64,000 bases of DNA from Glandiceps talaboti (Eukaryota; Hemichordata; Enteropneusta; Spengelidae). Numbering within the stretch: position 1 is the stretch's first letter; every line of letters begins with the position of its first letter. A model generated the notes under the pieces. That model was not told the DNA's origin. It saw nothing but the letters and a program-made list of their open reading frames with translations, and ran no database searches. A program made the translations under genes and the position numbers. The stretch is from assembly GCF_964340395.1 (NCBI RefSeq), contig NC_135554.1, forward strand, positions 14,746,592-14,810,591. The letters run 5' to 3'. This document shows positions 29,001-37,136 of this stretch, one piece after another.

Positions 29001-32000
29001 GAAAGAATAAGAACAACACTGAGCTGTTATATTCATAATAAAAATACATTTTAAATGCATTTTATCGATACATTGACTTCTATGTTTGATACACCATAAT
29101 TTCCAACCTGTGTGTTCTTCCACACTTTACATTGTACTGTTAGCATACTTACTTTCCTTGTAATGTTAACAAACCTGTGGGGAAGGGTGGCATTATAATG
29201 TGTTGAAATAAATGTATCAGTGACACCCTATTTAAAACAAAGTACAGGGTACTCTAAGAGTTAAGAGGCCTATAATTGGATGTAGATTAAGAAGACAATG
29301 CAGTGTATTCACTGCATTGTTTAGTTGCTAAAACGGACATCAGCTTAGAAGACTACTTGATGTACATACACTATACTCTATCATTACTGGTTACTGGGAT
29401 ATTTCTAATGACATAATTTCACCCTTGAGATACAGACCTTGGATTATTGTGTCAGCCAGCCATGTAACATGATCATATCACCATTTATGCATACTATCTT
29501 ACATGGCGAATTTCAAAGAAATGCAGTCAGCAGAAATAGAAATATTTGAGATAATTGGCACACACCCATAATTTGAATTCAAGATATACATAAATCAAAC
29601 TGACATATGTCATAAAATCACACTGTCCTCAATAGTGACATGCAACAGACAATGTGATAAAAAAGATGGCATCTTCAAATAAATGAGTGGGAAATTTCAG
29701 CCTGGCATATTTCTCATTTTCTGTCTGGAGAGTTTGCAAGAAAATGTAATATGTAGATATGTCAAACGTGAGACTATCAACAGTTCAAGGTTGGAACAGT
29801 CTCACTCTCAATAATAAGAATTTTAAATATGGCTAAATATAGATTCCCAGTTCATTAACATAATATATTCTCTGCACTCAACATCACATTTATTACGACC
29901 TGAGCCATGCCCAGTTTTATACTGTTGATATTTCAAATATAAAAAATCTATCCTGACAGAGTTTTATTAATAATTCTGAATTGATTTGTTGAATTCCAAC
30001 ATTATTAGAGTGACTGTGTGTGTGTGTCAGATCCCAGTGCTGACATGTTATTAGCACTGAATAGTAATGTATTGCATTACATGACCTCAATGTCACTATT
30101 TCATATCATGCTACAAACACACAAATTAACATTTTGTTTCCTCCACTGTAGTCCAGGCAAATCTCTTGCCATCATGTTGTATCCGGTCATCTATATACAC
30201 TTATATATAACCTAGCTTCCTTCATACAAATCTATTTATATATTTTGATGTAATTCTATTCACCAAACCGTTTCTCATTTCAAATAAACGTTTTTACATT
30301 AACTAGTCTTATGAATCTACTCCATAAATTTCACAAATCTGATGTTGTACGACTGTTTTTAACACAGTCATTTTGATTAATTTTATGGTCCTTTTTTAAA
30401 AAAAATTTCATACAGTAGTTCGTTTCAATAATTGCTCTTTAAGAATGGAGTGAAGCCGTGCATGGCTGTAAGTAGAATAGAGGCAGCTGACATGGTGTTC
30501 AACAAGCCATGCAAGTAGTTGATGATAAGGCAACAGTGAACAGTAGTCTGTTTGTCTTATTGGGATAAATCCTGTAAATATAAACCTTAATGGGCCATTC
30601 AAATTACCAATATACAGTGTTAGATTATCAACAATGTTAGGCGTTAGTAACTTGAGTATAAACTAAAATGTGATAATATAATATACTTGTTTCATTTGTC
30701 GCTGATTAATAGATTGTAACAAACTCATTGCTGGCTGCTGACAGAAGGCCTTACATGGTCTCTATGGCAACAACTGACATATTAGAATCACTATGGCCTG
30801 TTTTAATGGATTAAAACTGAACCCCCCCCCCACAAAAATGCGACCAGACAACTGTACAGCAAAATGGATGAAGTATTACTATTACAGCTACAGACATACA
30901 TTGTATTAACTACATCTGACTTACTGAGTGAGTATGACTAACAGACAATCATTTCAATTCTATGTTGTAAGGAGGTCCATATTACCAATTCAGATATTCT
31001 GTCAGATTGTGGTTGGAATTGTACAGTTAGTAGTCACTATTCAAGATGGCATCACAAAGTACATAATATGTAAATATGTACAAATTGATTTTATGTTTCA
31101 CAATACCTATAATATACATATGAATTAATGACCTTGTGATTGTCCCTGTAAAACACTCATCACAATAATTCAATTATTTACAATGAAATGACATGACTTC
31201 AGTCATGTACTATATATGCATGGCATCTATAAATTAGGGATAACCATCCCTTACTTGTAATATTTGAAATCATCATCATCTAGTAGTAGTAGTTTAGATA
31301 TGAACACTTACCTTTATCTCTCGGTGAAAGTAGTTGCTCTTCATAGTGCACGTCACCCTGATTTGACCTTATCTCTGGTAGTCCTGATCCACTCTCAGAA
31401 TAATCAGTTGCTATGCTAACAGGCCTTGAATCTCCTCCTTTTGACCAATGTAAACGTTGCCATAGATACCGTGCTGGGTTTGCTGATTCACCATCACCCT
31501 TACTGCGGGATTTCCTAGTGACGGGGGAAACATCCGATTTGCTCCCCATGTATTTGCGTATTTGCCGTTTTGGTTTTTCTTTTGGTGGTCCTTCTTCAGT
31601 CTCTGTTGAGGAATAGGTTTGCGGTGATTTGGGTCTTTCATGTTCCTGTCGACTATGTGAAGGTCTTGTGCTTCCTATAGTTAGTTCAGGCAGAGAATCA
31701 TCCCATGAATATGATGAAACATTGACACCTTTCCTAATATACCTTGGACTTGTTAATGCATCATAGTGGCCAGATCCATGTAGACCAGTTGGTGATATTG
31801 GTGATTTCTGACTCAAGTAAGGACTCAGTTTGGTATACTTTGGGGCATGTTCTTTTGGCCTTGTAGATATGTCATGAGCATCATCATCATCAATAAATTT
31901 GGTTTCATTATCAAACAAATCAATTGCTGATTTGGGTCGACAAACTGGGCGTGTTGGTTTTGGTTTTGGTTTCTTGTGTGGGCTTCTCTCGAGTTCTTCG

Positions 32001-32995
32001 GAACTTATGACAACTTCTGGGGGTACAACAGCAGATCCCCTCCCCTTTGGGCTGCCTTTAATTCTTTCCAATGAATGTCTTCCTAAGTGTCTCAGTGCTG
32101 TATCATTGTCTGGGTCCCAACTTTCACGTAAACCACTATCACCCACTTGAGTAATTCTTTCATATGAACTTGACAAGCTCTGAGATTCTCCTCTATCTCG
32201 ACGCCTGGGTGATGCTAACTTTGGTGAGCGGGGTGATTTACAAATATCTGGCAAGTGATCTTCACTACCATCATCATCATACCTGTAGTATTGGCCCATC
32301 GAACTTGGCGCCGTTGATGGTCTGTTAGGCTCACTTGATTTGGAACGCATATATTTATGGGCAGCAGTCTCGCTCTCCCTCCTCTTTTTTTCATCTTCTT
32401 TGCCCTCCTGGGATTTATCAACTGGAAATGAATGCCTTTTAATTTTCGCAATTTGTTTTGTTTTCACTGTGATTAAAAGTCGCGACGGTATTTTCATAAC
32501 ATGGCAAACTTCATCAAGATTCATTCGAGTAACATCAACATTATTCACAGACAGTATCTCATCCCCTACTTGAAGTAAGCCATTTTGATCACACACACTA
32601 CCTAGTGCCAATCTCGATATGAAAATGCCATCTTTCTTTCCAAATCCATCACCCTCGGTTATATAAATACCTAGCGTTTCACCTTGAATTTTGTGAATTT
32701 CTACAGTCCTTAGAACGTAGGCTCCTCCCCGAATTTCTCGTTCTTGAATGACGGACGATTTAATTTGTTTGCCATCGACCGTTACCGTGCTAACGGAGCT
32801 GCCAGACATACTGTCTGAATCCTCCGCCTTCTCCATGTTCGCAGCAAAATCTTCCGCCGCTTGTATTTGCCTGACGAGATCGCTCGAAATTCCTGCTACC
32901 CGTCTTACCTGTAGCACATGATGATCAGATGGTTCTTCACTGTGTTGAGTTTGATCATCATTGCCAGATATATCATCGCTGCTTACACTCTCCAT
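472..32995 (-). CDS. syd1: SYD-1/SYDE synaptic RhoGAP, complete, five exons
   Basis: Presynaptic assembly protein of the SYD-1/SYDE family, which in nematode and fly acts downstream of neurexin/LAR-type receptors and upstream of liprin-alpha at active zones. The coding exons, 5' to 3' on the minus strand, are 32995-31312, 6051-4993, 4233-4076, 3608-3398 and 641-472. All have GT-AG borders and matching phases, giving 1094 codons (1093 residues). Domains: PDZ about 94-180 (carboxylate loop ETLGIYI), a Ser/Arg/Pro-rich linker 185-700, C2 about 704-820, and RhoGAP about 837-1033 with arginine finger R878 in GVYRVCG, LRELPEPL, and MNTFNLAVCFGP. A 56-residue acidic tail follows. The start is the first ATG after an in-frame upstream stop. 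Vertebrate SYDE1/2 lack the PDZ domain, so this is the invertebrate architecture. Extra small exons inside the 25-kb intron cannot be excluded, but the phases join without them. Confidence 0.93.
1500..1625 (+). mobile_element. Possible retroelement 3' tail ending in (TAA)n
   Basis: Ends with CCTGAATAAAGATATTTTA followed by a short (TAA)n run, a 3'-end form common in LINEs and in SINEs that use them. The SINE at 8.0-8.28 kb ends in a similar way (AATAAAGATTATTATT). No coding remnant is visible, so the family is unknown. Confidence 0.35.
2039..2545. repeat. Minisatellite, about 70-bp unit, 7 copies
   Basis: The marker ACTTTCATTTGAYAGTCTAG recurs at about 2044, 2113, 2183, 2253, 2323, 2395 and 2468. 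The inner copies are nearly identical. The last two carry a few-base insertions (72-73 bp), and the outer ones are more diverged. Confidence 0.93.
2816..3070. repeat. Short tandem array, about 31-37-bp unit
   Basis: About eight imperfect copies of CTGTTCACTTACACAGTGCC followed by TTCCACATTTAA, with indels between units. Confidence 0.85.
3398..3608 (-). CDS. syd1: syd1 exon 4 (RhoGAP end)
   Basis: 211 bp, acceptor TTGTTGCAG|GACACC, donor GAAG|GTATGG. It encodes DTLEFLLDHLKL through the MNTFNLAVCFGPVLM signature to the last RhoGAP helix (HLLDIWPEKE). Confidence 0.95.
3733..4045. repeat. CAACAC/CAGATGT tandem array in syd1 intron 3
   Basis: Degenerate array of GACAGCAACACTGATAGTG and ACTGCAACACAGATGTA modules. 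It fills nearly the whole short intron between exons 3 and 4. Cys-rich open frames on the minus strand are translations of the repeat. Confidence 0.88.
4076..4233 (-). CDS. syd1: syd1 exon 3 (RhoGAP)
   Basis: 158 bp, acceptor TTGTTAG|GTTG, donor AATCAG|GTGAG. It encodes the conserved CLKDYLRELPEPLF helix and the following PEADPKAS to LPQANQ stretch of the RhoGAP fold. Confidence 0.95.
4234..4992 (-). other. syd1 intron 2
   Basis: Non-coding. It contains the TTAA-flanked inverted-repeat element at 4607-4811. Nothing else was recognised. Confidence 0.8.
4607..4811. mobile_element. 205-bp piggyBac-like MITE with TTAA target site
   Basis: Flanked on both sides by TTAA (4603-4606 and 4812-4815). 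The termini are inverted: CCCTTTCATGACT on the left and, read from the right, CCCCTTCAATACT. The TTAA duplication and CCY start match piggyBac superfamily elements. There is no transposase, so this is a non-autonomous copy. Confidence 0.7.
4993..6051 (-). CDS. syd1: syd1 exon 2 (linker, C2, first half of RhoGAP)
   Basis: Acceptor TATTTTCAG|ATAAG, donor ACAG|GTTAG, phase 1 on both sides. It encodes residues 562 to 915: a Ser-rich segment, the C2-like sandwich (GILLLRIHGGR to LLYLSMSF) and the start of RhoGAP including the catalytic arginine in GVYRVCG. Confidence 0.93.
6189..6217 (+). other. G-tract, potential G-quadruplex
   Basis: Four or more G-runs (GGGG, a run of about 11 G, GGG, GGGG) with 1-3-nt loops. 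It lies about 140 bp upstream of syd1 exon 2 on the non-template side of the opposite strand. Confidence 0.6.
8009..8280 (+). mobile_element. tRNA-derived SINE
   Basis: The head carries a pol III A box (TGGCCGAGTGG) and B box (GGTTCGAACCC), the former in the style of a Ser/Leu tRNA. A body of about 190 bp follows, containing the block CCGGGTACTCCGGTTTCCTC, and a tail AATAAAGATTATTATT. The head does not fold as an intact tRNA with a matching 3' acceptor, and the attached body and tail identify a SINE. The body block resembles central domains shared among invertebrate SINEs, but I cannot assign the family by eye. Confidence 0.85.
8882..8899 (+). repeat. Poly-G run
   Basis: Uninterrupted run of about 17 G. 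Confidence 0.9.
8967..9770. repeat. Minisatellite, about 41-46-bp unit containing TATATAAG
   Basis: About 17 copies of GGCTACAGGGTTGTGGGTAT followed by CTCTCCCATCACATACAGC and TATATAA. Variants carry TTAATAA or an A-run insert. Open frames across it are repeat translations. Confidence 0.93.
11264..11283 (+). repeat. Poly-A run
   Basis: About 20 consecutive A. Confidence 0.9.
11834..12422. repeat. Tandem array with core AGAGTAAAACCCTTCA
   Basis: About 28 copies of AGAGTAAAACCCTTCAGACC with variable ends (TACAT, TAG or none), so the unit alternates between roughly 19 and 26 bp. Confidence 0.93.
12500..12775. repeat. 30-bp minisatellite with 60-bp higher-order unit
   Basis: Two related 30-bp halves alternate: CTACCAAGTATGCCGGTGGG plus GGTATACATT, and CTATGGAGGATGCTGGTGGA plus GGTATGCATG. 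This gives a 60-bp higher-order period. All frames are partly open because the unit is divisible by three. Confidence 0.9.
13929..14060. repeat. Compound microsatellite (ATC)n (CAGA)n (CA)n
   Basis: About 16 ATC triplets, then about 11 CAGA tetramers, then an interrupted CA run. Confidence 0.95.
14913..14939 (-). other. C-tracts, potential G-quadruplex on minus strand
   Basis: Four runs of five C separated by 1-2 bases (TA, AA, A). On the minus strand, which is the syd1 sense strand, this reads as four G5 tracts with very short loops. Confidence 0.65.
17350..17456. repeat. C-run followed by A-rich (AAAAT)n low-complexity tract
   Basis: Ten C, then about 95 bp of A with scattered T. Poly-Phe/Leu frames on the opposite strand are artefacts. 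Confidence 0.9.
20585..20885. repeat. Dispersed element, copy A, with a 69-bp internal tandem repeat
   Basis: About 2.3 copies of a 69-bp unit (ACAACCCATGACACCAAAGT at 20601 and 20670), followed by a unique flank (CACATGCTAGGCTTGTAAAT to CTTCAGTGTTA). The same unit and the same flank recur at 34.5-35.08 kb, so the two are copies of one dispersed element. Confidence 0.8.
21690..21958 (+). mobile_element. 3' end of a decayed non-LTR retrotransposon (CR1/L2/Jockey type)
   Basis: In the frame starting at 21721, LRNALPSCLQ ... FKSGLKTYLYNK resembles the C-terminal LWNxLPxxLR ... FKxxLKTYLF motif of reverse-transcriptase polyproteins. The expected W is R, and there is an in-frame TAA. About 85 bp after the second stop comes a (TTAGA)n tail of eight to nine units, a typical LINE 3' terminus. 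Only the last part of the element is present. Confidence 0.65.
23178..23211. repeat. Poly-C run of about 33
   Basis: Long uninterrupted C homopolymer, one of several C/G runs in this intron. Confidence 0.9.
24037..24775. repeat. 21-bp minisatellite with 27-bp variants, about 34 copies
   Basis: Unit GAGTACTACCTAGCTGTATG plus C (21 bp). Five or six units carry a 6-bp ACATGT insertion (27 bp). Because 21 and 27 are multiples of three, long open frames run through on both strands, including 281 codons on the minus strand (STRIQLG repeats). There is no flanking coding sequence or homology, so this is annotated as a repeat and not a gene. Confidence 0.95.
24950..25650. repeat. 38-bp minisatellite containing GGTAAGTACA
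   Basis: About 18 copies of GTGGTGTTGGTAAGTACATT followed by GATAACAGTGCTACTTCT. The right-hand copies (25.38-25.63 kb) are nearly identical and the left-hand ones are diverged. Confidence 0.93.
25790..26232. repeat. Degenerate ATGTGTAATACATGTATGGT array
   Basis: About ten loose repeats of TATGTGTAATACATGTATGG followed by TATGAGCACATAT, with variable spacing. Confidence 0.8.
28548..28722. repeat. CCAACCAAGCCCCC tandem array with poly-C runs
   Basis: Seven copies of TGACCAACCAAGCCCCCAAT plus GT(GT)T. Two have expanded into C-runs of 10 and about 20. Confidence 0.9.
29295..29320. repeat. Small perfect hairpin
   Basis: 11-bp perfect stem (ACAATGCAGTG / CACTGCATTGT) with a 4-nt TATT loop. Its function is unknown. 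Confidence 0.5.
31312..32995 (-). CDS. syd1: syd1 exon 1 (PDZ and linker)
   Basis: This exon gives 561 codons plus one base. It starts at the ATG of MESVSSDDIS and ends at donor AAAG|GTAAGTG. It encodes the whole PDZ domain and a long basic, Ser/Pro-rich linker that is probably disordered and phosphorylated. An in-frame stop lies about 20 codons upstream, so a longer N-terminus would need another exon. Confidence 0.92.
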
Positions 32996-33400
32996 TTCGG
33001 TGTATCTAGTACGCTCTTTCAACTGATGATGATGCTGGCCGGCCCCCTACGTTATATTGAAGCCTATGTCCGCAATCGACAAGTCTCCTCGATTTTTCAT
33101 CAAATTTAGTCGTTCGCAATCACTCCTCTTTTTTCGCTGAAGCAGTTCAAAACATTCTCTGAATGACTGGATAGTCTTATTCTCCAGCGGAAACCCGCCG
33201 AGTGCTCAAATCGCTTACATTTGGCAGTAATTTCACAGTGTCTGCTGGCAGCTGCATACATCGATCGATTTGAAATGCTCAGTCGAGGTCAAAGGTCAAT
33301 TAGGACGATTCCATTTCTGATAGGAGATAGGATATTGAACATGTGAATTTGAAGCACTCTGTCTAGCTTGCGAGCAGGGCGGGGTCGGTCGAAACCAATG
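32996..33400 (-). promoter_or_regulatory. Inferred syd1 promoter and 5' UTR region
   Basis: This region is higher in GC and CpG than the surrounding intron and lies directly upstream of the syd1 ATG. No TATA box is obvious. It carries a perfect DR1 element at 33286-33298. The transcription start cannot be placed from sequence alone. Confidence 0.5.
33286..33298 (+). promoter_or_regulatory. DR1 nuclear-receptor element
   Basis: AGGTCA-A-AGGTCA, an exact direct repeat with one-base spacing. This is the consensus for HNF4, RXR and COUP-TF type receptors. It sits about 290 bp upstream of the syd1 start codon. Confidence 0.5.
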
Positions 33401-34500
33401 TGGCATTGCAAGGGGTGATGAGGTATTCTAATAAATTCACGGACGATGATGATGGGTCGAAATTGATGTGGTTGCCAATCATTGCGTCCATCATCAAAGA
33501 AAAGGATATTATGATGTGTAGATTTAATAAGAATGATATAAGTATTGTTTACTTGTTATTGTTATTGAAAGCAGACATGTTTTTATGAAATCGAGGGTGG
33601 CTTAGTTTGTGTTGTGTGAGGTACCTAGTTGAGGGTACATAAAGAAGCAGGGTCTTACCTCTTACAGTTTATATCCTTTCACTTTCAAAATAGTTACAAA
33701 GAGATACACAGGAAATGACAAATATCTTCAAGACCTTACACATCACAAATGTAAAATTATTACTCACTGTTTTGCTAGCTCCATACAGATCTATAAATAT
33801 ATGAGTTTATGTTGTGTATGTATTGCACAATACCAAGTTGGCCATCCTCTAAAACATACACAAAACATGAAAAGCAAACAACAAGCAGGTGTAAGTATTG
33901 TAACAGGTGGTAGGAAATGAAATTAGTTATCTTTGTATACACACTGACCATTTGCCTGTTGCTATGGCCATGTCCTCAGTTGCTAGGCATATTTCTGTTC
34001 ATTTTTGGAATCCACTTCAAAGATAAAAACACTCGGGATAGGCAACCGTTTGATTGTTGGTAAATGTGTATGCATGGTACTTGTTACCAACTTTTGCAAA
34101 ATGACTATCCAACACTCTGAACTATGCAAAATACACTGTTTGCCAGTTGCCTTTACTAAGGGTTGGGTCATGGTTGCTAGGCACATTTTAAATTATTTTG
34201 AAGTTATTCACTTGATAACTTGACAAAAAATAATAATGTAGTTTGTCTGTTGCTATAGATATGGTCATGCTAGCTACATTTATTTGAAGAAGCAATGATG
34301 GTCACCTATTGTAACGGATCAAACTTTGCTTGTAAACTGTAATAAACTATAAAAGCCAAATCAGGTCATGTAACTTGCATTTCAAGTAAACCAGAGTCAT
34401 GGTTCATTGTATGTTTTCACCATGTAATAAATCAATATCTTGTTTGCAGTCTTGACAGTCCATAGATGATATCACCCAAGTTTCAGTTCAATCAGTTCAG
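33299..34500. other. Intergenic, upstream of syd1
   Basis: No gene was recognised. Two or three diverged repeats of a roughly 130-bp sequence carrying GTTGCTATGG and GGTTGCTAGGCACATTT occur at 33.94-34.27 kb. Related sequence occurs at 19.1-19.3 kb. Confidence 0.5.
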
Positions 34501-34504
34501 TGCT

Positions 34505-35080
34505 TCACATCCATATCAAGTACAACCCATAACACCAAAGTAAAGCGTTTTCTGTATTACCACAATCATTTATAGCATCCATATCAAGTACAACCCATAA
34601 CACCAAAGTACAGCGTTTTCTGTTTGTTACACAATTGTTTATAGCATCCATATCAAGTACAACCCATAACACCAAAGGAAAGCATTTTCTGTTTGTAAAA
34701 CAATTGTTTATCGCATCCATATCAAGTACAACCCATAACACCAAAGTACAGCGTTTTCTGTTTGTTACACAATTGTTTATAGCATCCATATCAAGTACAA
34801 CCCATAACACCAAAGGAAAGCATTTTCTGTTTGTAAAACAATTGTTTATCGCATCCATATCAAGTACAACCCATAACACCAAAGGAAAGCATTTTCTCTT
34901 TGTAAAACAATTGTTAATAGCATCCATATCATTTGCTAATTGACCACATTAGAAAGGCCACATGCTAGGCTTGTAAATAAACCATTTGAAACAGTAATAT
35001 ACTTTAACACTTGATATCAATGCTATAAACGAGTGTAACACATACAGAAAGTGCTTTATACTTCAGTGTTATTCGTTGTA
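34505..35080. repeat. Dispersed element, copy B, with six 69-bp tandem units
   Basis: ACAACCCATAACACCAAAG recurs about every 68-69 bp from 34522 to about 34866 (six units). It is followed by the flank CACATGCTAGGCTTGTAAAT to CTTCAGTGTTA that is shared with the copy at 20.6-20.9 kb. Long open frames here are repeat artefacts. Confidence 0.85.
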
Positions 35081-35246
35081 CTATATTTCAGAAATATTAG
35101 TATGTGAGTGATATTTCTGGTTTTTTTTAGTTTTTTTATTTTGTAAGTATGAAAACCAAGATTTTTATCTGGTTGTGACTAAAAATCATGGTTGATTCTA
35201 ATACATAAGACACTATGTAGATTTCACTAGCCGATACAACCTCCTG

Positions 35247-35439
35247 TCACCAGTCAGGGTAGTCAGGATGCCAACGTGGTTTGAGTGGAGGTGTAAATGG
35301 TAACGATACTGTGTAGGACTGGAATATGGTCAGGGCTAATTTCATAACACTTTCATCGTCGTAAACCACAGCCTCTTTTACGGCACCATCCAAACGCACT
35401 GCCAAGAGGTTATTTCGCGGTGTTGTGGAAGCAATATCT
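35247..35439 (-). CDS. Unidentified C-terminal exon
   Basis: The open minus-strand stretch RDIASTTPRNNLLAVRLDG ... SLPFTPPLKPRWHPDYPDW ends in TGA at 35249-35247. Its composition (balanced residues, CpG-containing codons, Pro/Trp-rich end) is unlike the AT-rich surroundings, so it looks like a real terminal exon. A modest acceptor (AAACCAG|AG) sits at 35440 or 35438. I could not find partner exons between here and BTBD19, nor recognise the family. It could be the last exon of a small gene interleaved with BTBD19, or a retained fragment. Confidence 0.45.
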
Positions 35440-37004
35440 CTGGTTTGCAAGATTGTACACTTCAAAATAATGTAAAAGTAGATTTCAATGTTCAGTTTAT
35501 TCATTTCAAAGTTTAATAGTTTACTATATCACAGTATAAAATCATAGACTCTTTATTAGAAAGTATAAATAATAGCATTACATCACTTTATTTACATTAT
35601 ATCATGTATTGTAGGTTCTATTCGTTTCTATATAATGTATATAAAATCCATCAAAATATCGATGGGGTAATAATATGTTTGGTTGGTAGAATTGATTCAA
35701 TTTCTACATAATGTAGTATTATTAGAACTACTGTTGCCATGGTCTATAATCACAAGTATTATAACGGCTTTGGAAATATCAATTTTCTTGACTAAACTGT
35801 TCTTCCTTTGTATATAAAAATAAATTATAGCTACAGACTGGAAAAGTACAATACAGTGAACTATAATGTCAATATTCAAATTACTTATCATAAGTTTCAT
35901 AGTTTCTTTTTCTGTATAAATTTTGGATAATGAAATGGTAAGTACTGACACTGATGGGTATTGTGTCTTCAAATGGTATGCGTGACTTCATTGATTTCAT
36001 CCTTGGCATTCTTTTCACTGTGTGTATGAACTCTCCTGAACTCTAAAACTTTTACATTGCATCTGTTTCTAACTGCTTGAATTACTATATAGACTAAAAT
36101 AAAGTTTGTGTAACTAAGACTAGAGTAGATCCTGTCAGTATTTGTTCAGCTTTGAAGGGGAACACCACTCCAGGCAATATTAACTTTCATAAACTTTTTT
36201 GTTCCGGAGATTCATTTAATGATTTTACATCACTTATATTACGTGTGATTGCCAAGAGAAACGAAACTTGTTTCTCACTCATTGCTCAGGTTAGCTGCTT
36301 GCCACGAGTACTCAAACAATGTCTTTATTTCCTGAAGTAGAGTTCCCCTTTAATGGTTAAACACTAGTACCACCACTCTGTCCATTGAAATGTCAATATT
36401 CACCAAATACCTGAACTGTAAAGATGTCTTGGTATGGTTTGCAACTAAAGCTCTTTGCCAGGTATAATCTAGACACACTGAATGTGGGAACATGGAAAGC
36501 TGTATTCTATAAATGGAATACTGTCAGAAATATTTTACACTGCATGCTTGGCATCCACTGGGCAGTTACACTACAAATCAATGACAGTTATCAATCCATA
36601 TAAATAATAGCTAGTATTTGATGTGATTTGTGGCATCTAAACATGTCCATGTCCTTATTACTACAGGACACTTTCACACTAACTAGACCATAGTTTGCTT
36701 TGATGTGATTTATAAACCAGAAATGATATCACATGATATGATCTGATGGTATAGTTTCAAAGAGAAGAAACTCTGGACTCTTCTATACCAGCTGTTTTTG
36801 TATCATCAAAGTTTGAAAAATTTCTGTTCAAAGTTTTGAAATTTTCAACAACTTCTATCCATATGAATCCTTTTGCAGCCATTCAAAGATTTCACTAAAA
36901 GATTACGTTCATATACTTCAACCATTTTACTCTCTAAACCACTGACTCAGTCACAGTAGTACACCATTCCTCTACTAAAACATTGACTAGTATTATAACA
37001 GTTA
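35440..37004. other. BTBD19 3' UTR and flanking sequence
   Basis: AT-rich, without further exons that I can support. It contains an inverted-repeat element at 36154-36351. The first AATAAA on the minus strand below the BTBD19 stop is at 36324-36329, inside that element. Confidence 0.5.
36154..36351. mobile_element. About 200-bp MITE with GAAGGGGAAC ends
   Basis: The left end AAGGGGAACACCACTCCAGG and the inverted right end AAGGGGAACTCTACTTCAGG agree at 17 of 20 positions. There is no coding capacity. The flanks (TTTG and TTTAA) do not give a clear target duplication, so the superfamily is unresolved. Confidence 0.6.
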
Positions 37005-37136
37005 CTAATCGTCCCATGCCACAAGACCTCCATGTGTATCTCTGGGCGCTGTACCCCGCCTTAGCTTTGTCTGTGGATTGCCTGATTCTGGTTGTCTGAG
37101 AGCATGGTACTTCCAGGCATAGGATATCATAGAGAC
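37005..37136 (-). CDS. BTBD19: BTBD19 exon 6 and stop
   Basis: Acceptor TTCTTGTAG|GTCTC. It encodes [17 protein letters not shown] to LVAWDD, then TAG at 37007-37005. The AWKYHALR motif is shared with the human protein. Confidence 0.93.
   Translation of the reverse strand, partial: VSMISYAWKYHALRQPESGNPQTKLRRGTAPRDTHGGLVAWDD

Larger units (their letters stand above)
6052..31311 (-). other. syd1 intron 1, about 25 kb
   Basis: No convincing exon was seen. It holds the SINE at 8.0 kb, arrays at 9.0, 11.8, 12.5, 20.6, 24.0, 25.0, 25.8 and 28.6 kb, a LINE 3' end at 21.7 kb, simple repeats and homopolymer runs. The stretches 6.3-7.9, 14.1-17.3, 17.5-20.5, 22.0-23.1, 26.3-28.5 and 28.8-31.3 kb are AT-rich sequence in which I see nothing firm. 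Confidence 0.7.
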
